A stretch of 11,942 bases of DNA from Saprospiraceae bacterium (GTDB taxonomy: Bacteria; Bacteroidota; Bacteroidia; Chitinophagales; Saprospiraceae). Of this stretch, positions 1 through 6,540 are shown piece after piece. The DNA lies in the NCBI GenBank assembly GCA_020852155.1, contig JADZBJ010000118.1, positions 1-11,942 of the forward strand, written 5' to 3'. The notes beneath the pieces were generated by a model. The model did not search any database and was not told where the DNA came from. It saw nothing but the letters and a program-made list of their open reading frames with translations. The position numbers and the translations under genes are program-made. Numbering within the stretch: position 1 is the first letter of the stretch; every line of letters starts with the position of its first letter.

Positions 1-124
1 GATTGGTCAAGGATTACGAGGTCAAAACGGAGCATAGCGTTGGCTTTATTCATGTGGCCATGATCCGAATCATGCTCCGAAGAATAAAACCACATGTCAA
101 AAAATCATAATTTTAAACAACCTC
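1..124 (+). mobile_element. Right end of an IS5-like insertion sequence, cut by the window edge
   Basis: The segment holds the C-terminal end of a transposase followed by a candidate right terminal sequence. The last 14 bases, TTTTAAACAACCTC (111-124), read inward from the outside as GAGGTTGTTTAAAA, which resembles the termini of IS5-superfamily elements as I remember them. TTAA follows at 125-128 and could be the target site or its duplication, since many IS5 relatives duplicate short A/T-rich targets. The left end is outside the window, so neither the paired inverted repeat nor the target duplication can be confirmed. The element ends about 20 bp beyond the stop codon of the SemiSWEET gene, which it leaves intact. 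Confidence 0.55.
3..110 (+). CDS. Transposase, IS5-like, C-terminal fragment (5' end outside window)
   Basis: An open frame enters from the left edge and stops at TAA 108-110, giving 35 residues beginning LVKDYEVKTEHSVGFIHVAM and ending RRIKPHVKKS. The pattern of KDYE, a short spacer, an AMIRIMLRR-like helix and a basic tail is what I recall from the extreme C-terminus of IS5-family DDE transposases, just after the catalytic glutamate. The catalytic residues themselves lie outside the window, so activity cannot be judged. It could be the intact end of a full element or a remnant. The family is inferred from a short stretch and should be treated as likely rather than proven. Confidence 0.6.
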   Translation: MVKDYEVKTEHSVGFIHVAMIRIMLRRIKPHVKKS

Positions 125-143
125 TTAAATCCTGGTATGTTTT

Positions 144-401
144 TTACCGTAAAGACCTGATCTTGAAAACCAATACGATTCCGGCCAGGACAAAAGTGAT
201 GGAATTAGCCAGGATAATCGGCTGGCTGTTCGTCATCAACCCGTAGATAAGCCAGAAACCGATGCCCGTTACAAACAGGGCATACATAGGCAAAGAGATG
301 CCGCTCGTGTCGCGGGTGCGAATGGTTTTTAGTACCTGAGGCACAAAACTGAATGTCGTGAGCACCGCAGCGACATTCCCAATAACAGTTGACCACTCCA
401 T
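144..401 (-). CDS. SemiSWEET family sugar transporter (PQ-loop/MtN3)
   Basis: This 85-residue protein has three predicted transmembrane helices (about 5-24, 38-56 and 60-82), the size and layout of a bacterial SemiSWEET half-transporter. These proteins dimerise in the inner membrane and move mono- or disaccharides by facilitated diffusion. The PQ motif is at P21-Q22, followed by a basic cytoplasmic loop KTIRTRDTSG. W50 and N66 have the same 16-residue spacing as the substrate-pocket Trp and Asn known from Leptospira SemiSWEET. The start is the ATG at 399-401 (MEWSTV), directly before helix 1. The gene stands alone between an IS end and a repeat-filled gap, so its substrate is not indicated by its neighbours. 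The family call is strong; sugar specificity is unknown. Confidence 0.88.
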   Translation of the reverse strand: MEWSTVIGNVAAVLTTFSFVPQVLKTIRTRDTSGISLPMYALFVTGIGFWLIYGLMTNSQPIILANSITFVLAGIVLVFKIRSLR

Positions 402-420
402 GTATGTGAGGATTGTTAGT

Positions 421-608
421 GGTTATTTGTGGAGTTGTGAATTGGTTATTTGTGGAGGTGGTTATTTGTTTAATTGGGGATTTGGTTATTTGTTAATCTG
501 ATTTGGGAAATTGGAATTGAAAACTTATCATTCAACTTCTTCAACTTTCAACCATTTCAACTTTCAACAAATAACCAAATCCCCAAATAACCAATCAAAC
601 AAATAACC
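421..608. repeat. Intergenic inverted array of the word GGTTATTTGT
   Basis: GGTTATTTGT occurs at 421-430, 444-453, 460-469 and 484-493. Its complement ACAAATAACC occurs at 567-576 and 599-608, with a shorter CAAATAACC at 584-592. The arms 474-494 and 566-586 are a perfect 21-bp inverted repeat around a 71-nt loop. An outer 12-bp pair (460-471 with 597-608) continues the symmetry after an extra 8 nt on the right arm. The loop carries a second simple word, TTCAACTTTCAAC, in slightly varied copies. The array fills the gap between the start of the SemiSWEET gene and the end of paaG. I see no ORF or recognisable promoter in it. Confidence 0.85.
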
Positions 609-619
609 AGTCAAACATC

Positions 620-1396
620 CTATTTCCCGATAAACTGCGGTTTGCGTTTTTCCAGGAAAGCCGCTACCCCTTCGCGATAGTCGTGCGTATCACCGGCGAT
701 AGACTGGTACTCGTCTTCCAGGGCCAGCTGTTGATCAAAGTCATGGTCAAATGCGGCCTGCATGGCCTTTTTGGTGAGGGCAAGCGCCCGAGTCGGCATT
801 TGAGCCAGCGTTGCAGCCAGTTGAAAACTGTCGGCAGCGAATGTTTCATCGGGAAATACTTTCCAGATCATGCCCATATCGCAGGCTGATTGAGCGCTGA
901 TTTTATCGGATAACATAGCCAGCGCCATGGCGCGTTGAAGCCCAACGAGGCGGGGCAGCGTCCAGGTGCCACCGGAATCTGGAATCAGGCCAATTTTGGA
1001 AAAAGCCTGTGTAAACGACGCCGATGCAGCAGCCACAACAATATCGCAGGCCAGGGCGATGTTAGCGCCAGCGCCAGCAGCCACGCCATTGACGGCTGCG
1101 ACAACAGGTTTGTCCAGCATCTTGATTTTTTGCACCATCGGGTTGTAGCCGGTGGAAATAATTTCCTTGAGCGATGGCCCCTGTGGCGCGATAACTTCCT
1201 GTAAATCTTCGCCGGCACAGAATGCGCGACCGTTGCCAGTCAGGTAAACAGCCCGAATCTGATCGTCGTCGCGGCATTGATCGAGCGCCGACAGGATTTC
1301 CATACGCATGTCATGGTGCATGGAATTGAAAACCTCCGGCCGGTTAAACGTAATACGGGCTACGCCCTGTTGAATGTCAAACTGAATGAATTGCAT
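620..1396 (-). CDS. paaG: PaaG-type 1,2-epoxyphenylacetyl-CoA isomerase (enoyl-CoA hydratase/isomerase family)
   Basis: This 258-residue crotonase-fold protein follows E. coli PaaG as I remember it along its whole length: GRAFCAGEDL at 56-65 (oxyanion hole), NGVAAGAGAN at 103-112, SKIGLIPDSGGTW at 133-145, then GMIWKV and a PQFIGK C-terminus. The two glutamates used by true enoyl-CoA hydratases align with N112 and S133, while D140 lies in the PDSGG motif whose Asp serves the isomerase branch. PaaG converts ring-epoxyphenylacetyl-CoA to the oxepin and also isomerises enoyl-CoA double bonds in phenylacetate degradation. The frame is open to 1807, but homology begins at the ATG at 1394-1396, so that start was chosen. 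No other paa genes are in the window, so a general fatty-acid isomerase role is possible. Confidence 0.85.
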   Translation of the reverse strand: MQFIQFDIQQGVARITFNRPEVFNSMHHDMRMEILSALDQCRDDDQIRAVYLTGNGRAFCAGEDLQEVIAPQGPSLKEIISTGYNPMVQKIKMLDKPVVAAVNGVAAGAGANIALACDIVVAAASASFTQAFSKIGLIPDSGGTWTLPRLVGLQRAMALAMLSDKISAQSACDMGMIWKVFPDETFAADSFQLAATLAQMPTRALALTKKAMQAAFDHDFDQQLALEDEYQSIAGDTHDYREGVAAFLEKRKPQFIGK

Positions 1397-1609
1397 GGAT
1401 AAATCTGGTAAAAGAGTGTTCGCCTGATATCGGTCATTTAAGATGCTGATCAACATCCCCGAATATACGCAAAGGAACAGGCTCAAAATATTAGAAAATT
1501 CGCCACAAAACTGGACTTTTGCAGCGATTTTCCACAATACGTTACCTGTCCAAAATCCGGCACGCAAAATTACCCAATTTCGCTGCTTTCCAGCATTTTC
1601 AAATGGCGT
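1397..1609. other. Divergent intergenic region between paaG and the GNAT gene
   Basis: This 213-bp gap must contain the promoters of both divergent genes. On the minus strand TAATTTTG (plus-strand CAAAATTA, 1565-1572) fits the Bacteroidota -7 consensus TAnnTTTG, but I find no TTTG at the usual distance upstream, and the leader to paaG would be about 165 nt. On the plus strand the nearest match is GACTTTTG (1514-1521), one base off consensus. Neither is convincing. No RNA gene, repeat or extra ORF was recognised. Confidence 0.4.
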
Positions 1610-2179
1610 ATGAATATGCAATATAAAACGGTTGAAAATGAACATGAAGTCCGCCAAATACTGGCGCTTCAAGCCTTGAATCATGTATCCAATCTCGGTG
1701 CGGATGTGCAAAAAGATCAAGGATTCGTCACGGTAAAGCACGATTTCGATATGCTGTGGGCCATGAATCAAATGGCGCCTTCCATTATTGCTGTTCAGGA
1801 TGGCCAACTGGCTGGCTACTGCCTCATGATGTCACGCGCTTTTGACCACAGTATTCCGGTGCTGATTCCGATGTTTGAAATGCTGGATCGGCTGGAATGG
1901 AAAGGCAAGCCGCTGGTTGACCAGTCGTGGTTTGTGATCGGGCAAGTGTGTGTGGCCAGGGAATTCCGCGGAATGGGCATTTTCGATGGACTTTATCAGC
2001 ATATCAGGGAACAATATGCCAATGAATACGATATGGTTATCACTGAAGTGGCCTGGCGCAACGAGCGCTCCATGCACGCGCACAAGCGAGTAGGTTTCGA
2101 GGTTTTGCACAGTTATCAGGACAGTGTGACCAATGAAAACTGGGCTGTGGTGATTTGGGACTGGAAAAAACAGTCGTAG
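1610..2179 (+). CDS. GNAT family N-acetyltransferase
   Basis: This 189-residue protein has the GNAT acetyl-CoA-binding motif A: strand FVIGQVCVA (about 108-116), then REFRGMGIF (117-125), matching the R/Q-x-x-G-x-G/A pyrophosphate loop, and helix DGLYQHIREQY. A later segment, TEVAWRNERSMHAHKRVGFE (145-164), fits motif B, where NxxS/A and KxGF are typical. The first 70 residues are less conserved and probably form the substrate side. The acceptor cannot be told from sequence; GNATs acetylate small amines, antibiotics or protein N-termini. The ATG at 1610 is used; a second ATG two codons later is an alternative. The stop lies 5 bp from the convergent stop of the OmpA-domain gene. The superfamily is firm, the function open. 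Confidence 0.82.
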   Translation: MNMQYKTVENEHEVRQILALQALNHVSNLGADVQKDQGFVTVKHDFDMLWAMNQMAPSIIAVQDGQLAGYCLMMSRAFDHSIPVLIPMFEMLDRLEWKGKPLVDQSWFVIGQVCVAREFRGMGIFDGLYQHIREQYANEYDMVITEVAWRNERSMHAHKRVGFEVLHSYQDSVTNENWAVVIWDWKKQS

Positions 2180-2193
2180 TCGGGCTACTTTTT
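2176..2193 (+). terminator. Weak candidate terminator between convergent genes
   Basis: GTAG (2176-2179) and CTAC (2185-2188) can pair around a five-base loop and are followed by TTTTT (2189-2193). An A-run at 2165-2170 lies on the other side, so a similar weak signal exists for the minus strand. The hairpin overlaps both stop codons. Four base pairs is short for a working terminator; only the position between convergent genes supports it. Confidence 0.25.
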
Positions 2194-3303
2194 CACCACG
2201 ACAAACTCTACCCGCCTGTTTTCGGCCCGCCCCTCATCGGTTTCATTGGTGGCCACAGGATCACGCTCACCCTCACCTCGATAACGCAATCGTTTTTTGG
2301 CAATTTTTTGTTGCATCAGGAATTTGGCGACAGCCTCGGCGCGGCGATAAGACAGCACCAGGTTGTAACCATCGTCGCCATATGAATCCGTATGACCAAC
2401 AATCTCGATGCTCATGCCCGGATTATCCTGCATGATTTTCAGCAGTTTATTCAATTCCACATACGAGCGGGGCATGAGTTCGTCTTTGTCAAACTCAAAA
2501 TAAATATTCTTCAGGCGTATTCGCGCGCCAGGCTCCAGTTTTTGCCGGGTCAGGTCGTCGGGCTTGACAGGCACGGCCAGAAACGGTGGTATTTTTTTCA
2601 CCAAAACATCATCAATATAGTAATAGGCATAATTAAACCCGTCGTCGCGCCGGGGCTGTGTCATGGTGCGTTCATCGTCCTGAAAATTGCCAATCAGCAG
2701 GTATTCCGCTTCATATTTGGCCTGAAACTGCCCACTGACCTTGACCCATTGCCCTGGTTTGGCGGGTTGAATCAAGTCGGGCGCTGACACTTGTGCCTCG
2801 CGGATTAATACCTCATCGGTGGTGCGCTTGATTTCACTCACGCTGAAGTACGCGCCGAGGTTATTCATCAACAGGGATTTTTCCAGGGGCGTTGTCCAGA
2901 ATTCTACATAATACCACTGCCCTTCTACGAGCGGTTCGGACAGTTGAATTTCGATGTATTCGCGGCAATGCGGCTTGCCATTCGTGCAGCCAAACAGTGT
3001 GAGGCCCGCCAGGCATTTGCCTGTTCGCGGTTTTTGTGCGCCAAAACCTTTTTCGGCCCAGTCTTGCGGCACGTGCACGTCCGGCCCGTAAATGTCCGGG
3101 CTGGCTGTGGTGGCGCTGCTCCAGTATTTTACGACCTGACCGAAGTAAGAGCCTTTATACGACCAGCCGACGGGCGCATTGGCAAATTTTTCAAAACCGG
3201 GATTGGGGACAATATTGGCCGACTGGCGCACGGGAGCGCCGGTTTTCTGCGCCAGGAGCCATCCACTGAAAAGCAGCAATAGACAGCAGCACCAAAGGCG
3301 CAT
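2185..3303 (-). CDS. Secreted OmpA-domain envelope protein with N-terminal carbohydrate-binding-like domain
   Basis: This 372-residue exported protein begins with a signal peptide (MRLWCCCLLLLFSGWLLAQ), cleaved probably near residue 18-19; no lipobox fits. Residues about 29-237 start NIVPNPGFE and form a beta-rich region resembling the galactose-binding or CBM-like domains of many Bacteroidota surface proteins; cysteines at 97, 106 and 113 could form disulphides. Residues about 261-372 are an OmpA/MotB peptidoglycan-binding domain, with NIYFEFDKDEL, GHTDSYGDDGYN, LSYRRAEAV and ENRRVEF. D306 and R321 have the 15-residue spacing of E. coli OmpA D271 and R286, which bind diaminopimelate. No beta-barrel is present. 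The frame opens at 3444, overlapping rnc, but the ATG at 3301-3303 immediately precedes the signal peptide; an ATG at 3351 is an alternative. A tether between wall and outer surface is inferred. Confidence 0.8.
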   Translation of the reverse strand: MRLWCCCLLLLFSGWLLAQKTGAPVRQSANIVPNPGFEKFANAPVGWSYKGSYFGQVVKYWSSATTASPDIYGPDVHVPQDWAEKGFGAQKPRTGKCLAGLTLFGCTNGKPHCREYIEIQLSEPLVEGQWYYVEFWTTPLEKSLLMNNLGAYFSVSEIKRTTDEVLIREAQVSAPDLIQPAKPGQWVKVSGQFQAKYEAEYLLIGNFQDDERTMTQPRRDDGFNYAYYYIDDVLVKKIPPFLAVPVKPDDLTRQKLEPGARIRLKNIYFEFDKDELMPRSYVELNKLLKIMQDNPGMSIEIVGHTDSYGDDGYNLVLSYRRAEAVAKFLMQQKIAKKRLRYRGEGERDPVATNETDEGRAENRRVEFVVVKK

Positions 3304-3349
3304 CTTTCCAGTGTCCCTGAGATGGAAATGGAATGTGAGAACAGCTTTC

Positions 3350-3369
3350 ATGCCCGAAAGGTCGGGCAT
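3350..3369. repeat. 8-bp perfect hairpin between rnc and the OmpA-domain gene
   Basis: ATGCCCGA (3350-3357) and TCGGGCAT (3362-3369) are perfectly complementary around AAGG. The hairpin sits in the 100-bp gap between the rnc stop and the start chosen for the OmpA-domain gene. On the minus strand, the direction of transcription, it is followed by GAAAGCTG and not by a T-run, so it does not look like an ordinary intrinsic terminator. It may be a dispersed REP-like unit or an mRNA processing or stability element. Confidence 0.6.
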
Positions 3370-3403
3370 TTCAGCGTGCGATAGCGTATAAATCAACGAA
3401 AAA

Positions 3404-4171
3404 TCAGGCTTCGTCGGCCTCTTCCTCGTAGGCAGGCATTTCACCGCCCGTCATGGCTGCGCCCAGGGCAGTAATGGCGCGTTCGCTGGCTAACTGTTCA
3501 GCGCTTTTCTTGTTAAAATCGTCAGCCGTACCGTATTTCACGCCATCCACGAACACTGCGACCTTGAATTTGTCGCGTTTTTCGCTTTTGTACTTGGCCA
3601 CGACACGGTATTCAATCGAGCGGCCATTTTTCTGGCACCACTCTAACAACTGACTCTTGAAGTTGTCGTCGTAAGCCTCCAGTTCGTGAATATCGAGGTA
3701 TTTGCGCAAGATGCGCTGGATGACATAATGCTTCGTTTTTTCGTAGCCGACTTCGATATAAACGGCGCCGACCAGCGCTTCGAGGGCATTGCCCAGCATG
3801 GATTTAGACAGTCGGGTCTGGTTATAACTCGCCAGAAACATATCCAGGCCCATGCGGTCGGCAATCTCGTCCAGCGAATTGCGCTTGACGATTTTGGAGC
3901 GCATTTTAGTCAAAAAGCCCTCATCCGAGTTGGGGTATTTTTTGAACAAATACTCACCGACAATGGTACTCAACACGGCGTCGCCCAGGAATTCCAGGCG
4001 CTCGTTGTTGGAAATGGCATAGTCGCGCGCAGTGACTGTGCTTTTGTGAAAAAAAGCCAGTTTGAACAAATCCAGGTGAGCCGGAACGAATCCGACAAGC
4101 GCGCGCATCCGTCGTGCCAACTCGCGATCAGGATGGAAATAATAATTGTAAAATTGCCTTACAAAACGCAC
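3404..4171 (-). CDS. rnc: Ribonuclease III
   Basis: This 255-residue enzyme cleaves double-stranded RNA, including rRNA precursors and structured mRNA leaders. The catalytic signature NNERLEFLGDAV (55-66) supplies E57, E60 and D64, matching E. coli E38, E41 and D45. The second metal-site motif reads GNALEALVGA (127-136): E131 matches E117, but N128 replaces D114, a change I recall as usual in Bacteroidota. The double-stranded RNA-binding domain spans about 169-238 and ends with KKSAEQLASERAI. The start is a GTG (4171-4169), because an in-frame TGA lies two codons upstream and the next ATG (residue 22) would remove family-conserved N-terminal sequence. The C-terminus is acidic. fabF lies 89 bp upstream; a long hairpin lies in that gap. 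Confidence 0.96.
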   Translation of the reverse strand: MRFVRQFYNYYFHPDRELARRMRALVGFVPAHLDLFKLAFFHKSTVTARDYAISNNERLEFLGDAVLSTIVGEYLFKKYPNSDEGFLTKMRSKIVKRNSLDEIADRMGLDMFLASYNQTRLSKSMLGNALEALVGAVYIEVGYEKTKHYVIQRILRKYLDIHELEAYDDNFKSQLLEWCQKNGRSIEYRVVAKYKSEKRDKFKVAVFVDGVKYGTADDFNKKSAEQLASERAITALGAAMTGGEMPAYEEEADEA

Positions 4172-4206
4172 AAAATCAATGATTTAATCGAAGGTCATTT
4201 TACACG

Positions 4207-4247
4207 GGCATCCAGGCGCCTGTGAAAAAAATCAGCGCCTGGATGCC
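4207..4247 (-). promoter_or_regulatory. 13-bp perfect stem-loop in the fabF-rnc gap
   Basis: GGCATCCAGGCGC (4207-4219) and GCGCCTGGATGCC (4235-4247) are exact reverse complements around a 15-nt loop. TGA/TCA pairs inside the loop can lengthen the stem after a three-base bulge. In the direction of transcription it starts 14 nt after the fabF stop and ends 35 nt before the GTG of rnc. The T7 run lies in the loop and not after the stem, so a classical terminator is not supported. It may be an RNA processing site, possibly for RNase III itself, or it may protect the fabF 3' end. Confidence 0.65.
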
Positions 4248-4260
4248 TGCTAAAACGATA

Positions 4261-5502
4261 TTACGGTTTTTTAAAAATAATGGAAGTGTTGTGACCTCCA
4301 AATCCGAACGTATTGGTCATAGCCGCGCGAATATCGCGTTGCTGGGCCTTATTGAATGTCAGGTTTAATTTTGTATCTACCTCTGGATCATCCGTGAAGT
4401 GGTTGATGGTCGGCGGTACAAATCCATGTTGCATAGCCAAAACGCAAGCCACCGCTTCGACAGCACCAGCAGCGCCGAGCAGGTGACCTGTCATGCTTTT
4501 GGTGGAAGAAATATTCAGATCGTAGGCTGCGTCGCCATATACTGCTTTGATGGCTTTCAACTCCGCTACGTCGCCCAGTGGCGTACTGGTGCCGTGTGTG
4601 TTGAGGTAGTCAATATCAGCAGGTTTCATATTAGCGTCTTGAAACGCCAGATTCATCACATTGATAACGCCGATACCTTCAGGGTGCGGCGCTGAAATGT
4701 GGTATGCATCGTTGGTCATCGCGCCGCCCATGTATTCAGCATAAATTTTAGCGCCACGACGCACGGCATGCTCGTATTCTTCGAGGATCAACCCGCCGCT
4801 ACCTTCGCCCAACACAAAGCCGTCGCGTTCTTTATCGTACGGTCGCGACGCCGTTTTCGGGTCGTCATTGCGCTCGCTCATGGCTTTCATGTTCGTAAAA
4901 CCGCCAACTGCCGTACGGGCAATGGTGGCTTCAGAGCCGCCTGTCACGATAATATCGGCTTTCCCGAGGCGGATGTAGTCAGCAGCATTAATGATCGCAT
5001 GGGATGACGAAGCGCAGGCCGACACGGTGGCATAGTTAATGCCCATAAAGCCATACTTGATGCTAATCATACCTGCACCCATGTTGCTGATCATTTTCGG
5101 AATCAGGAACGGGTTGTGGCGCGGTGTGCCGTCGCCTTTGGTGAATTCTTCTACTTCCTTTTCCAGCGTCCACAAACCGCCAATACCGCTGGCCCAAATA
5201 ACGCCAACGCGTTGCTTGTTAATTTTTTCCAGATCAAGACCTGAATCCTGAATGGCTTCAGCGGCGGTGGCTATCGCAAACTGTGTGAAACGGTCCACAC
5301 GACGCACCTCGCGCTTGTCAATGAAATCTTCCGGATTGAAATTTTTGACCTCGCAGGCAAAACGGGTTTTAAACAAAGTCGCATCAAACTGCGTAATCGG
5401 GCCTGCCCCGCTTTCACCGTTTTTCAAACCTTCGAGGAATTCAGGAACAGTGTTTCCGATGGGGGTCAAAGCGCCAATGCCTGTGACAACTACTCTTTTC
5501 AT
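4261..5502 (-). CDS. fabF: 3-oxoacyl-[acyl-carrier-protein] synthase II (KAS II)
   Basis: At 413 residues this has the length of E. coli FabF, and the catalytic triad falls at the same numbers: C163 in VSACASSS, H303 in NTHGTSTPLGD and H340 in KSMTGHLLGAAGA. It condenses malonyl-ACP with acyl-ACP in the cytoplasmic type II fatty-acid cycle and is the elongating enzyme that also handles unsaturated chains. The C-terminal FGFGGHNTSIIF is the family signature. The ATG at 5500-5502 is preceded by an A/T-rich leader without a Shine-Dalgarno sequence. Its own promoter box lies 26-33 bp upstream. rnc follows, as in many Bacteroidota, but the acyl-carrier-protein gene often found upstream is replaced here by a UbiA gene. 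The identification is very secure. Confidence 0.97.
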   Translation of the reverse strand: MKRVVVTGIGALTPIGNTVPEFLEGLKNGESGAGPITQFDATLFKTRFACEVKNFNPEDFIDKREVRRVDRFTQFAIATAAEAIQDSGLDLEKINKQRVGVIWASGIGGLWTLEKEVEEFTKGDGTPRHNPFLIPKMISNMGAGMISIKYGFMGINYATVSACASSSHAIINAADYIRLGKADIIVTGGSEATIARTAVGGFTNMKAMSERNDDPKTASRPYDKERDGFVLGEGSGGLILEEYEHAVRRGAKIYAEYMGGAMTNDAYHISAPHPEGIGVINVMNLAFQDANMKPADIDYLNTHGTSTPLGDVAELKAIKAVYGDAAYDLNISSTKSMTGHLLGAAGAVEAVACVLAMQHGFVPPTINHFTDDPEVDTKLNLTFNKAQQRDIRAAMTNTFGFGGHNTSIIFKKP

Positions 5503-5527
5503 TTTTATTGTTAAAAAGTTAGGAGCG

Positions 5528-5535
5528 CAAAAGTA
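5528..5535 (-). promoter_or_regulatory. fabF promoter, -7 box TACTTTTG
   Basis: On the minus strand TACTTTTG (plus-strand CAAAAGTA) is an exact match to the Bacteroidota -7 consensus TAnnTTTG. It lies 25 bp before the fabF ATG, which predicts a short leader of roughly 18-22 nt. No TTTG is seen about 19 bp further upstream, so the -33 element is weak or absent. This suggests fabF and rnc can be transcribed independently of ubiA. Confidence 0.6.
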
Positions 5536-5588
5536 AAAAAGTTGCGGTTAGTGCGTACACCCGGATTTTCATATTCCTGAAAGGGCGT

Positions 5589-6536
5589 TTATGCAGGCCA
5601 CCGGAACAACAAAAATATTCCCGCTAACATGATAATCTTGACCAGCGCCGAAGCTTGTGTATAGACTTTTTTGCTCTTTGCAAAAAAGAGCAATGTTGTC
5701 GTCATCACAGCAGGTAACAACAATAAACCCACTCCTGTTGCAAGTTGCGCCTGACTGACGGAATCTGTCTGATGCCAAAACAGCAACAACAAGGCAATTA
5801 ATACACTGACAGTAAATCCGGTAAACGCAGCCGGTTTTTGAGCATATCGCGTACCCTTACTGACTGCTAAAGTCATGCAACCACAGGCGGCATCACCGTG
5901 AAAATCTTCCAGGTCTTTGATCTGTTCACGCAGTAAATTGGTCACAAAAGCAAACAAGGCATACAACCAAACGACGCCCGTCGCCTCGGAAATAACGCCC
6001 GGTTGCACAAATGAAGTTATCCATATCGGTCGGTCTTCGGGCAACAACACCAATAAAGGCACCAAACCGCACAAAACCGAAACCAGAAGATTCCCGACAA
6101 CAGCCGTGCATTTCATCTGCCAGGCATACAAAAACAACAGAAACGACACGCCCGGAAATACCCACAATGGCCAGCGATTGGCCGGCAACAGATCAATATA
6201 CAATAAAAATGCCAGTGAATGCGCCGCAACCACCACCAGCGCATAGGCAACCAGCGCCGAACCGGCCGGCAGGTATTTACCCCATACAACCCGACGCGGC
6301 TTGTTCATCGCATCCATCGAACGGTCGTAGTAATCATTCAGGATATAACCGCCCAGGGTCACTAAAACCGTCGCTGCAACCATCAGTCCAAATGTCCGCT
6401 CGCTCATCACCGGAATACCTCCGGCCTTGAGTAAAGCAGGCCTCAGCACTACCCAGTACGGAACTGCCTGCGTCAGGAAAACCATGACGAGGTTCGGCAA
6501 CCGAAACATCCTGATAAATGCAAACAGGGCTGACAA
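5589..6536 (-). CDS. UbiA family prenyltransferase
   Basis: This 315-residue polytopic inner-membrane protein has about eight to nine hydrophobic helices and the two Asp-rich motifs of UbiA prenyltransferases: NDYYDRSMD (67-75) and DLEDFHGD (208-215), which bind Mg-prenyl diphosphate. UbiA enzymes join a polyprenyl chain to an aromatic or glycerol-phosphate acceptor. Bacteroidota members of this type are often labelled geranylgeranylglycerol-phosphate geranylgeranyltransferase, but the acceptor cannot be read from the sequence. The farthest usable start is a TTG (6536-6534); family N-termini contain the FIRxFRLPN segment that follows it. The in-frame ATG at 6509 would remove nine residues. 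An 8-bp tandem repeat abuts the TTG start. fabF lies downstream with its own promoter. Confidence 0.83.
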   Translation of the reverse strand: MSALFAFIRMFRLPNLVMVFLTQAVPYWVVLRPALLKAGGIPVMSERTFGLMVAATVLVTLGGYILNDYYDRSMDAMNKPRRVVWGKYLPAGSALVAYALVVVAAHSLAFLLYIDLLPANRWPLWVFPGVSFLLFLYAWQMKCTAVVGNLLVSVLCGLVPLLVLLPEDRPIWITSFVQPGVISEATGVVWLYALFAFVTNLLREQIKDLEDFHGDAACGCMTLAVSKGTRYAQKPAAFTGFTVSVLIALLLLFWHQTDSVSQAQLATGVGLLLLPAVMTTTLLFFAKSKKVYTQASALVKIIMLAGIFLLFRWPA

Positions 6537-6540
6537 TAGT

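Noticed and set aside
1565..1572. TAATTTTG on the minus strand as the paaG promoter
   Set aside because: The box matches, but no -33 element is at the usual spacing and the leader would be unusually long; not firm enough for a separate feature.
1397..1807. N-terminal extension of the paaG frame by 137 codons
   Set aside because: The extension overlaps the divergent GNAT gene and has no crotonase similarity; family proteins begin at the MQFIQFDIQ start.
3686..4225. A 179-codon plus-strand open frame
   Set aside because: It is antisense to rnc, which has clear catalytic motifs; no family resemblance was seen.
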